From Chlamydiota bacterium (GTDB taxonomy: Bacteria; Chlamydiota; Chlamydiia; Chlamydiales; Simkaniaceae): 9,527 nt of DNA. Below the pieces are notes generated by a model, which searched no databases, was not told the DNA's origin, and was given only the letters and a program-made list of their open reading frames with translations. This document shows, in pieces, positions 1 through 6,724 of this stretch. The translations under genes were made by a program, and so were the position numbers. How positions within the stretch are numbered: the stretch's first letter is position 1; every line of letters begins with the position of its first letter. Location: NCBI GenBank assembly GCA_021772295.1, contig JAJFMG010000154.1, positions 1 to 9,527 of the forward strand. Reading direction: 5' to 3'.

Positions 1-2621
1 TCTCCTTTGATTTGCGCAATAAAAGATTCACTGTCCTTTTGATCTTCATCAAAACGCGATAGTATTGCTTTTTGCAAGGATGAGAGGATAAACTCCCCCT
101 GAAAATCACCCACAGCTTCTTCCTCAAGGTAAATCCCAAGAGTTTCATTGCAATAAAATTGAAGAGGATTTCTAGCAAGTTTTCGAAGTTTAGAAATTGG
201 AATATGGATAAACTCTTCTGTTTTATTTGCAAGTAAAAGGCTAGTTTCATTTGAACATGGAGGAATAAATGAAACGATCTCTTCACGCGTCCTATTATAA
301 TATACGCTCGCTGCCTTGAACATTTTCTTAGAAAAATTTTTAATCTTAGAATTCTCTGCGAAGTACTTTTGATCGAATCCAAAACTTGGATGATCGAAAA
401 AAACCACTTCTTCCAGTAAATCAACATGCATCACTTTTTTCTGTATATGCTGATAGATCTCTTTCCAAAGAGGTGAGAAAGATTGCTCGGCCCCATCTAC
501 TGGGTTTCGATTAGAATAAAAAACTAAAAGATGTTCTTTGGTTAGATGCATCAGCTGCAAAAGAGTGTATCTATCTTCATCAATTTTGCTCGGAATGTAA
601 TCTCTTTGCGAAAGATTTTGCATCAAATCCAGTGAAGAAGGTGTTTTCTTTCTGGGAAAGGAGGTTTCACTCATTCCTAAAAGGGCATGCAGAGCCTTAG
701 AAGTGAAAATACTATTATCAATCGAAGAGAAAAAAATAGATTGGTATGAAGTTTGATCACCTGCTGTTTGCTTTTGTAAAAAATCAAGCAGATATTTTTT
801 TATGCTGGAGTAAGGATATCTAAAATTTGGCACTTTTTTTGCAAGTTCTCGTAATTTTTCAAGTGCTTGGCTCAATTTTCCACTTGCGACAACCTCCATT
901 TGCACCTGATCATTTACCTTAAAATAAGTCGAGCATAAAGTTTGCAAGTGAAGCGCCCATTCTGCTAGCGTTTTATCTTCTCGAAACACAATCAAATCTC
1001 GTCGAAGTTTTTGACAAATTTCAATCCCTTTTCCAAGTAGACTCGCTTTAGAAAAAGGCATATGCATTAATGGGTAAAAACTTAAATCACTTGAATCTGC
1101 GCCTCCATCCACATTGATCACACACAGTGAATAAAGAAGATGCTCAAAACTATGAGAAAAAGATCCAATCGAATGCGATCCTCCCTTTTCTTTCGAAAAC
1201 TCTTCTCGATGACCTGCATCAAACCCCCACCGTACATTGGAGTCTTTCATCCATTTACAAAAAGTCTCAGCCTCTTCTTTTGTTATAGAAAGAGCTGCTC
1301 TAAAGGACTCAAACGAAAATAAATGTAAAATTTCATCTCTTTCGAAAGAGCTTTTTTCAAGCGACAAAAAACTGATTACTGACTGCAAAAAAGAAGACTC
1401 CTCCACAAGAGACTTCTCATCTAGATGAATTTGAAAAGGAGATTCTGCGCTTTGAAAAACCATTTTAATATAGGGCGCATAGATTGACATGTCTGGCGCA
1501 TAGACCGCAATATCACAAGGTTGTATTTCATGGTTTTTATCACATAAATTAACCAAAGTTGCATATAAACTTTCTACCTCACGCAAGTAACTTGGAGCGC
1601 TATGGATCTGAAAGGAAGTATCGCTATCCTCAAGAGAGTATTTACTTTCATGTTCACCATTTGCATCAAGTAAATCTTCCTGCAAGCATTCAAGCAACGT
1701 TTTTTTCTCGCTTGCAATTTTTGGAAAAAAAGAATGAATATCATATTCATGATCTTCAAAAAATAAGTTTTTTTCTCTTCCCATTTTTCCAAATTCTGCA
1801 AGAAGAAAGTTTTCATTTTGCAAAAATTGTTGCAAGTCATGTTCATTTTCCAAAGATACATTCATCTTCTTAGCTTTACTAAGAAGATGAAGCTTTTCCT
1901 TTGCACTTTTAAAATCTGTAGTTTGATACTCACTTAAACAAAGGTCATAATAAATAATATCGAAATGCAAACTGAGTTTATCAAAAAACTGATGAAAAAC
2001 AGGCGGCATATTAGAAAAATGAAATAAATGAATTTCACCCTTACTTTTAGCTGACACGCTCGAATCCAGCTCATTGGATGTAATTAACTCATAGGGATAA
2101 TTCCACAATAAAAAAGCTTTTTCGAAGAGTATTTTTTGCCAAGAATCCTTTGTCAAAAACTCTCGTAGAAATTCTCCTCCATAAATGCCATATTGGAAAA
2201 AAACACTACTTAACTTATTTGCAAATGCAGATATTTCTTTTTTTCCTTTATTCGCTATGTAGTCTTTAAGGGGCGATAAAACACTTGTTTTAAAAAAGGC
2301 AGGGTCTGACAGGGCCTCATGCAATATAGCCTCTAAATGAAGCCCTAAAACACTTGCTGTTGGAAAGGTTAGCTTCTTTTCTATAACAAAAGAAGATAGC
2401 TCTTGGACTGCTTCAAAAACGTCAAAACAGGTCAGATTAAATAAAACGCATTCTTTTCCCTGCTTTGCCAATTGAAAAAACAGCTGCTCCTTAAATGAAC
2501 TATTGGGAAGGATAAGAATCCTTTTTCGAAAGGGATGAGCATCTTTTGCAAAAAGTTTTTCTTTAAGAAGTTGCACTAGCACTTCATAAAGATGACTTTG
2601 GTAGATTTCTTTTTTATTCAT
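1..2621 (-). CDS. recC: RecC, gamma subunit of exodeoxyribonuclease V (RecBCD), partial at the left edge
   Basis: RecC is the subunit of the cytoplasmic RecBCD helicase-nuclease that splits the DNA strands and recognises Chi; the complex processes double-strand breaks for RecA. One open frame of 873 codons runs from the ATG at 2621 off the left edge. RecC landmarks by residue: HSAPSYLREVESLY at 340-353 and DIAVYAPDMSIYAPYI at 370-385 (the REVE and DI-x-V helicase-like motifs), VRWGFD at 463-468, LLGMSETSFPR at 647-657, a DEDRYTLLQL segment at 681-690, and IPISKLRKLARNPLQFYC at 808-825, which starts the C-terminal region. E. coli RecC has about 1,120 residues and, as I recall, chlamydial versions about 1,000, so roughly 130-250 residues are missing. 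An in-frame TGA two codons upstream fixes the start. No Shine-Dalgarno sequence is visible. The gene is divergent from the lplT-like gene. recB would be expected beyond the left edge. Confidence 0.9.
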   Translation of the reverse strand, partial: MNKKEIYQSHLYEVLVQLLKEKLFAKDAHPFRKRILILPNSSFKEQLFFQLAKQGKECVLFNLTCFDVFEAVQELSSFVIEKKLTFPTASVLGLHLEAILHEALSDPAFFKTSVLSPLKDYIANKGKKEISAFANKLSSVFFQYGIYGGEFLREFLTKDSWQKILFEKAFLLWNYPYELITSNELDSSVSAKSKGEIHLFHFSNMPPVFHQFFDKLSLHFDIIYYDLCLSEYQTTDFKSAKEKLHLLSKAKKMNVSLENEHDLQQFLQNENFLLAEFGKMGREKNLFFEDHEYDIHSFFPKIASEKKTLLECLQEDLLDANGEHESKYSLEDSDTSFQIHSAPSYLREVESLYATLVNLCDKNHEIQPCDIAVYAPDMSIYAPYIKMVFQSAESPFQIHLDEKSLVEESSFLQSVISFLSLEKSSFERDEILHLFSFESFRAALSITKEEAETFCKWMKDSNVRWGFDAGHREEFSKEKGGSHSIGSFSHSFEHLLYSLCVINVDGGADSSDLSFYPLMHMPFSKASLLGKGIEICQKLRRDLIVFREDKTLAEWALHLQTLCSTYFKVNDQVQMEVVASGKLSQALEKLRELAKKVPNFRYPYSSIKKYLLDFLQKQTAGDQTSYQSIFFSSIDNSIFTSKALHALLGMSETSFPRKKTPSSLDLMQNLSQRDYIPSKIDEDRYTLLQLMHLTKEHLLVFYSNRNPVDGAEQSFSPLWKEIYQHIQKKVMHVDLLEEVVFFDHPSFGFDQKYFAENSKIKNFSKKMFKAASVYYNRTREEIVSFIPPCSNETSLLLANKTEEFIHIPISKLRKLARNPLQFYCNETLGIYLEEEAVGDFQGEFILSSLQKAILSRFDEDQKDSESFIAQIKG
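1861..1891. repeat. Perfect 13-bp inverted repeat inside recC
   Basis: The arms TTCATCTTCTTAG (1861-1873) and CTAAGAAGATGAA (1879-1891) are exact reverse complements around a 5-nt loop. The recC mRNA could therefore form a long hairpin over codons 244-254 (residues L-H-L-L-S-K-A-K-K-M-N). There is no T-tract after it on either strand, so it does not look like a normal intrinsic terminator. The reading frame passes through it intact. Confidence 0.85.
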
Positions 2622-2627
2622 ATATCA

Positions 2628-2636
2628 ATTGTAACA
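2628..2636 (-). promoter_or_regulatory. Candidate extended -10 promoter for recC, possibly leaderless
   Basis: On the minus strand TGTTACAAT matches an extended -10 element (TGn followed by TACAAT, five of six to TATAAT). No good -35 lies 16-18 bp upstream, as is usual for extended -10 promoters. With the normal spacing of about seven bases, transcription would start at or next to the A of the recC ATG at 2621. That fits the lack of any ribosome binding site, but it is only an inference. Confidence 0.35.
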
Positions 2637-2711
2637 AACCATCCTATTTGCTGTGATCATTCTTTTTGCAATTGCTTATTTATCTAAATCGCATATTCGG
2701 GCATAAAAGCC

Positions 2712-2730
2712 AGCAAATTTGCTACGCAAA
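2712..2730. repeat. Palindrome cluster upstream of the lplT-like gene
   Basis: AGCAAATTTGCT (2712-2723) is a perfect 12-bp palindrome. Its right half also pairs with a further copy 3 bp on, as TTTGC-TAC-GCAAA (2718-2730), so the same 5-mer occurs three times in alternating orientation. It lies directly upstream of the -10-like element at 2732-2740, where a transcription factor could act. It may be an operator; no known regulator is recognised. Confidence 0.4.
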
Positions 2731-2731
2731 C

Positions 2732-2740
2732 TGGTATAAA
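2732..2740 (+). promoter_or_regulatory. Candidate extended -10 promoter for the lplT-like gene
   Basis: TGGTATAAA is a TGn extended -10 followed by TATAAA (five of six to consensus). A start seven bases downstream, about 2747, would leave a leader of only about 8 nt before the ATG at 2755, containing a weak GGAA ribosome binding site (2747-2750). No convincing -35 was found. The palindrome cluster at 2712-2730 occupies the place where one would be. Confidence 0.4.
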
Positions 2741-2754
2741 CAAAATGGAACAAT

Positions 2755-4458
2755 ATGAGTAATGCCCCATCATTTGGTCTTCGAACTTTGCAAAAGTTAG
2801 GTTTTCCTAAAGACGATTTTTATTACAAAAAACACGGGCTTCATTTTTTAAATATAGCCCAATTTTTCGGTGTGATAAATGATAATGTTTTTAAATACCT
2901 GATCCTTTTTTTATTTATTGACCTTCTCGGAGCTGAAAAATCAAACGACATTCTTTTTTGGGTGGGTATTATTTATGTTGTCCCCTTCTTACTATTTTCC
3001 TCTGCTGCTGGAATTATTGCAGATCGCTTTAGTAAAATGCGTATGGTTGAAGTTTTAAAAGTATCAGAAATTGTAATTATGATCCTTGGAGTCGTTGCAT
3101 TCATTTATAAAAGTGAACTTGCAAGCTACGGTGTGCTTTTTCTTTTATCTTTTCAAAGCGCCGTTTTTGGACCACCTAAATATAGTATTATTCCAGAGCT
3201 TGTTGATGAAAGATCTGTACCGAAAGCAAATGGTCTTGTTACCTCCTTTACGTATTTGGCAATTATCATCGGTACTTTTTTAGCAGCCTTTCTAACGCAA
3301 ATTACAAATAGAAATTTTCCCTTAACAGCGCTTATTTGCGTTGGTTTCGCTTTTATTGGTTTCTTAGCAAGTATTTGTATTCCCTACACCAAACCATCTA
3401 GAACCAAAAGAAAAATTAATCCCTTATTTTTCTATGAAATTTACAAAACTCTTCAGTTTTGTAAACCATATCCCCACCTACTCCCCTCTATTTTTGGAGC
3501 CGCATTTTTTCTTTATGTGGGGGCATTTTTTCAACTGAATTTTATTCCTTTTGCGATGGAATCCATGGGTCTAAGCGCCCTTGGAGGTGGGTATCTTTTT
3601 CTTACAACAGCAATTGGTATTGCAGGAGGTGCATATCTAGCGGGAAGACTTTGCAAAGAAAAGCCAGAGCTCGGTCTGTCATGCATAGGAGGCGCTTTTC
3701 TTTTTATACAACTTGTGCTTCTTTACTTTTTTTCTTCCTCCCTCACCATCACATTGATTCTACTTGCCGGTATTGGTGTTGCTGGAGGCCTCTTTATTGT
3801 GCCATTTGAGTCATTTATTCAGACTTGTAGCCCTACAGAAAAACGAGGACAAATCGTTGCATCATCGAATTTTCTAAGTTTTTGCGGCGTATTACTTGCC
3901 CCCATCTCACTCAAGATCTTCCATGGGGTATTCAAACTACAAGCAAATACAGGCTTTCTGATTGTTGGAATCATTACATCCCTTTTTACCCTTCTTCTTG
4001 TCATTAATCTAAAAAAGTATTTTGCAACCTACATTCACCAAATTATCCACCCATTTTATTCCTTAGATATTGCCAATTTTCCAGAAAATGACACTTTGCT
4101 GATTGTGTCAGATCATATTTCTATGTTTCAGCTTTTTCTGCTCTATGCAAAACACCCTACGTTTTCCTTTTTTCTTCATAAGAAACGTTCCAAAATTAGA
4201 GACCCTTTTCTCAAGATCATTCTGCCGATAAAATTCATCTACGGAAATAAGAAATACCAAGAACTTATCAACAAGACTCTTAATTCTAAAACAACTAAAA
4301 AATGCCTCATTATGCCAAGTATATATTGGGAAGATGCAAAAAAAATTGAACAATCTGGAGAAATACATACTCTCGGCATTAAGAAAAATGGAATACAAAA
4401 AGCGCTTTTTTCTAAAAAAGAAGTGCTGATTACTTTTTCTAAAATAGAGAAGAGTTAA
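2755..4458 (+). CDS. ygeD: LplT/YgeD-family MFS lysophospholipid transporter with a degenerate PlsC-like C-terminal tail
   Basis: This 567-residue inner-membrane protein has about 12 hydrophobic segments between residues 30 and 418. LplT/Aas-type features are AQFFGVINDN at 35-44, the MFS motif-A loop GIIADRFSKMR at 86-96, FGPPKYSIIPEL at 138-149, and VPFESFIQTCSP followed by KRGQIVASSNF at 349-373. E. coli LplT (about 400 residues) flips lysophospholipids inward for reacylation by Aas, and the same role is inferred here. The extra 140 or so residues (430-567) align by eye with the PlsC acyltransferase domain that follows the MFS domain in fused Aas proteins. However, the NHxxxxD motif reads DHISMFQ (453-459) and the EGTR region reads PSIYWED (521-527), so catalysis is unlikely. 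There is no AMP-binding domain. As I recall, chlamydial ygeD also lies beside recC. A weak GGAA site precedes the start. Confidence 0.85.
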   Translation: MSNAPSFGLRTLQKLGFPKDDFYYKKHGLHFLNIAQFFGVINDNVFKYLILFLFIDLLGAEKSNDILFWVGIIYVVPFLLFSSAAGIIADRFSKMRMVEVLKVSEIVIMILGVVAFIYKSELASYGVLFLLSFQSAVFGPPKYSIIPELVDERSVPKANGLVTSFTYLAIIIGTFLAAFLTQITNRNFPLTALICVGFAFIGFLASICIPYTKPSRTKRKINPLFFYEIYKTLQFCKPYPHLLPSIFGAAFFLYVGAFFQLNFIPFAMESMGLSALGGGYLFLTTAIGIAGGAYLAGRLCKEKPELGLSCIGGAFLFIQLVLLYFFSSSLTITLILLAGIGVAGGLFIVPFESFIQTCSPTEKRGQIVASSNFLSFCGVLLAPISLKIFHGVFKLQANTGFLIVGIITSLFTLLLVINLKKYFATYIHQIIHPFYSLDIANFPENDTLLIVSDHISMFQLFLLYAKHPTFSFFLHKKRSKIRDPFLKIILPIKFIYGNKKYQELINKTLNSKTTKKCLIMPSIYWEDAKKIEQSGEIHTLGIKKNGIQKALFSKKEVLITFSKIEKS

Positions 4459-4495
4459 CCGAAACAACTGCGTATTTTTATTTTAACCTGAAATA

Positions 4496-4515
4496 CAGAT
4501 TCCTCCAGGAATCTG
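4496..4515. terminator. Hairpin between convergent genes, possible bidirectional terminator
   Basis: CAGATTCC (4496-4503) and GGAATCTG (4508-4515) form a perfect 8-bp stem with a 4-nt loop, about 40 bp after the lplT-like stop codon and about 110 bp after the stop of the porin-like gene. A 5-bp stem (ATCCT-ATG-AGGAT, 4525-4537) follows. Neither strand has a clean T-tract next to the stem, so intrinsic termination is plausible from position but not proven. The rest of the 4459-4626 gap shows no gene. Confidence 0.4.
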
Positions 4516-4626
4516 GCAATTCACATCCTATGAGGATAAAAGCCGCCCTTGCATTACATTTTAAAATAAGAGCACTCCTTTTATATCAAACAAGGGAATG
4601 AATAACTTGCAATGCAATTAATAGAC

Positions 4627-5889
4627 TCAAAAGGCGTAAATCAACTCTAATTCATATTGCTTGTAACGGATAAAAGGGCCGATGTTATCATTAAGATTGA
4701 TAGATTGCTGCCAACTTTGAAAAACAGTGATGTTGTTTGTGGCAAGGTATAGCAACTGCATAGCAACACCCTTGTAATTGGTCCCACCAACAGCTGTCTC
4801 TCTTGTGGTACTATCGCCTCTGGCTCTTGTTCGATCAGAGTAAAAACCCACTTTTGCTGCGTTTCCCCTCCCTATTCCGCTTACGTCAAACTCAGGGATA
4901 GATTGCGCACCAACCACTTGATAATTGATATCAAAAGACCAGTCCCCTTTCTTTCTGATCTCACCTACTGAAAAACCACCATAACCTGCCATATTTGCTT
5001 TTTTATCACTAGCCACCTCTAATCTGTGCGCTGCGTGGTTATATAAAAAAGCTGAGTAAATTGTTATCATTTTACCAAGCCACTTAGGTTGGAATTTATA
5101 ACCAATGATACCCTGCGAGTTTGTAAAGCGGTAAAACCTCTGTTTGATTTGATCTTTTTCTGTAAAATGCTTGGTATTCCAGTTAATCAATGAATACTTG
5201 GAATATAGACCTGTATTTAGGATATTAAGTAGCCCAAACTCTCCCACATAACCATAATGATCATCTCTTTCATCGATAAGAAATGGACCGCCATGGAAAT
5301 AGAAATCACCTGCTTGATCGAAGGCATGATCGTACTTGAGCATTATTCCATCCATAAAAGATCCAAATTCAATGCGCGAATCAAATGTATACCCAAAATT
5401 TCTTCTTCCAAATTCTAAATCAACAGTAAAAGTATCTTTATTGATCATTCGAAACCCCAAAAAGGCTCTTTCTAAGGCTATGCCACTAAAGTCACCTGAA
5501 ATAGCCCCTGCGTTATCATCGAATTCAATCTTAGCTGTGGCCCAAGTTCGGTCTGTTCGATAATCAAGTAGAAGGTTCACTTCGATATCATAGGTATCAC
5601 TTGGCACTCCAGAAACAGCGCCATTAGCTCCTCTTTGTTTAATACCATTTCTTTTTTCACTTGTAATTTGCATCTCTGTTCTGACTTCACCACTAATGGA
5701 TAAATTTCCACCAAGTTCTTTTACAGTCACTTGTCTTTTTGTGTTTACCCAGTCACGAAGCGCTTCAATATCGATATCTTCTGTAGAGGATTCATCTATA
5801 GAATACAGTAAACCTGTTCCCATGAGAAAAAATGATGTGACAAGATACGCCGTTTTTTTTGAAATAAAAGAAAGGAATTTAGTATGCAT
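4627..5889 (-). CDS. Putative outer-membrane beta-barrel porin
   Basis: This 420-residue protein begins with a Sec signal peptide (basic residues, hydrophobic core about 13-29, cleavage near residue 30). A short polar, helix-like segment follows (DIDIEALRDWVNTKRQ, 38-53). The rest is made of amphipathic strands rich in aromatic residues and glycine, and it ends in YELELIYAF with a C-terminal phenylalanine, the usual signal for insertion by the BAM machinery. Segments such as VDLEFGRRNFGYTF (156-169) and FYFHGGPFLIDERDDHYGY (197-215) recall large 14-18-stranded porins of the type found in chlamydiae and other Gram-negatives. The exact family is not certain, and substrate specificity cannot be read from the sequence. 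It is the last gene of the minus-strand envelope cluster, 87 bp after the MOMP-like gene, and has its own promoter. The ATG is preferred because the signal peptide follows it at once, although no clear ribosome binding site is present. Confidence 0.75.
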   Translation of the reverse strand: MHTKFLSFISKKTAYLVTSFFLMGTGLLYSIDESSTEDIDIEALRDWVNTKRQVTVKELGGNLSISGEVRTEMQITSEKRNGIKQRGANGAVSGVPSDTYDIEVNLLLDYRTDRTWATAKIEFDDNAGAISGDFSGIALERAFLGFRMINKDTFTVDLEFGRRNFGYTFDSRIEFGSFMDGIMLKYDHAFDQAGDFYFHGGPFLIDERDDHYGYVGEFGLLNILNTGLYSKYSLINWNTKHFTEKDQIKQRFYRFTNSQGIIGYKFQPKWLGKMITIYSAFLYNHAAHRLEVASDKKANMAGYGGFSVGEIRKKGDWSFDINYQVVGAQSIPEFDVSGIGRGNAAKVGFYSDRTRARGDSTTRETAVGGTNYKGVAMQLLYLATNNITVFQSWQQSINLNDNIGPFIRYKQYELELIYAF

Positions 5890-5923
5890 TTAAGAGTTGT
5901 GCCAGGTTAATATCATTGGAAAA

Positions 5924-5952
5924 AGTATAGAAAACCATGTGTTAAATTGCAA
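5924..5952 (-). promoter_or_regulatory. Sigma-70-type promoter of the porin-like gene
   Basis: On the minus strand, TTGCAA (5947-5952, four of six to TTGACA) is separated by exactly 17 bp from TATACT (5924-5929, five of six to TATAAT). A start near 5917 would give a leader of about 29 nt before the ATG at 5889. This is the best -35/-10 pair I found in the window. It suggests the porin-like gene is transcribed at least partly apart from the two genes before it. Confidence 0.6.
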
Positions 5953-5976
5953 AAAGAAGCAGCAGAAACAGTATTC

Positions 5977-6717
5977 TTAAAAGCGAAGTTTTGCATCAAG
6001 CGTAATCGCAGTTTCATTTACAAACCTCCCCTCAATAGATAGAGAACCTAATTTGTTTTGATTGATTGTAAATCCTACATATGGGCCCATGTGATTTTTA
6101 GGTTCCAGCTCGAGATTTTGAATCTTAGAGCGAAAGGATTGGTATGAAAGACCAACGTATGGGTGAAACCACTGTAGCGGATATGTGATTCCCATTGAAA
6201 CTTGCCATTGGTCATAAGAAAAGTTCTTTGGTTTTTTAACCTTGATCTTATTTATTTTTAAAACATCCACATGGCTATTTGTTTTTAGGAAAGAGGCATC
6301 AAGCCCGAGTGCAAGTTTTTTGAAATAAAGAAGGCAGACTCTACTTCCCACTTTCCAGGTAAAGTTGTTTTTTGTTTCGAGGTCTACTTTGCCAAGAGGG
6401 CCTCGGTTATCTTCAATATCAAAAGAGGAAACGCCCAATGCAAAATATGGCTCTAAACGATTGATAAAATTAAAAGAAACCTCTCCCATTTGTAAAAAGT
6501 ACTTTGATTCATTTACTTTTGCAAAGGGACCATCTTGCCACTGCATCTTTTTGCTAAAACAATACTCTCCAATATATGAGGCGCTAAATCCAAGTGGAGC
6601 ATCTTCTTTTATGAAGATGCCGTATTCAGGTAGATCCGGCAACGCCGGATTACCAATGTATGATGCTAAAAGAGATCCATACCACAAAACAATAAGGGAT
6701 TGTGTAAAACGTCGCAT
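5977..6717 (-). CDS. Compact MOMP-family outer-membrane protein (chlamydial porin-like)
   Basis: This 246-residue protein has a signal peptide (core about 7-18, cleavage near 18-20) and reads as a shortened chlamydial major outer membrane protein. In order it has YIGNPALPDLPEYGIF (20-35, like the GNPAEPSL start of mature MOMP), SYIGEYCFSKKM (47-58), VSFNFINRLEPYFALGVSS (80-98), FTWKVGSRVCLLYFKKLALGL (119-139, like the MOMP FSWSVGARAALW region), YDQWQVSMGITYPLQWFHPYVGLSY (split 168-181 and 182-192, like YQEWQ...FTPYIGVKW), and RFVNETAITLDAKLRF (231-246, like the MOMP C-terminus). MOMP has about 390 residues, so the long variable loops appear trimmed. Only two cysteines, C53 and C128, lie in the mature part, so MOMP-like disulphide cross-linking would be limited. 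A pore function is inferred. The AAGG ribosome binding site (6723-6726) overlaps the stop codon of the GNAT gene, so the two are probably translated as an operon. Confidence 0.82.
   Translation of the reverse strand: MRRFTQSLIVLWYGSLLASYIGNPALPDLPEYGIFIKEDAPLGFSASYIGEYCFSKKMQWQDGPFAKVNESKYFLQMGEVSFNFINRLEPYFALGVSSFDIEDNRGPLGKVDLETKNNFTWKVGSRVCLLYFKKLALGLDASFLKTNSHVDVLKINKIKVKKPKNFSYDQWQVSMGITYPLQWFHPYVGLSYQSFRSKIQNLELEPKNHMGPYVGFTINQNKLGSLSIEGRFVNETAITLDAKLRF
6599..6620. repeat. 8-bp inverted repeat near the start of the MOMP-like gene
   Basis: GCATCTTC (6599-6606) and GAAGATGC (6613-6620) pair perfectly around a 6-nt loop. It covers codons for about residues 33-40 of the MOMP-like protein. 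It lies 13 bp from a second hairpin at 6634-6650, both within the first 120 nt of the coding sequence. Confidence 0.6.
6634..6650. repeat. 7-bp GC-rich inverted repeat near the start of the MOMP-like gene
   Basis: ATCCGGC (6634-6640) and GCCGGAT (6644-6650) pair perfectly around a 3-nt loop in AT-rich surroundings. It encodes the NPALPD segment (residues 23-28), just after the predicted signal-peptide cleavage point. In mRNA it would be the more stable of the two adjacent stems for its length. Confidence 0.6.
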
Positions 6718-6724
6718 GATTACC

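Noticed and set aside
371..397. Repeated GATCGA around the small inverted repeat ATCCAA-AAC-TTGGAT
   Set aside because: A 6-bp stem and a 6-bp direct repeat inside recC coding sequence are expected by chance.
1140..1873. Several short open frames on both strands within the recC region (1140-1322, 1237-1428, 1559-1873, 1574-1861)
   Set aside because: All lie inside the continuous recC frame, have low-complexity or unrecognisable products and no ribosome binding site. They are by-products of the recC codons.
2660..2673. 14-bp sequence TTCTTTTTGCAATT shared with the porin promoter region (minus strand, 5945-5958)
   Set aside because: Close to chance expectation for AT-rich DNA of this length, and similar TTTTTGCAA strings occur inside coding regions here, so it is not evidence of a shared regulator.
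4108..4467. 119-codon open frame antisense to the end of the lplT-like gene
   Set aside because: It covers coding sequence with recognisable family features on the plus strand, and its own product is a lysine- and phenylalanine-rich string with no domain.
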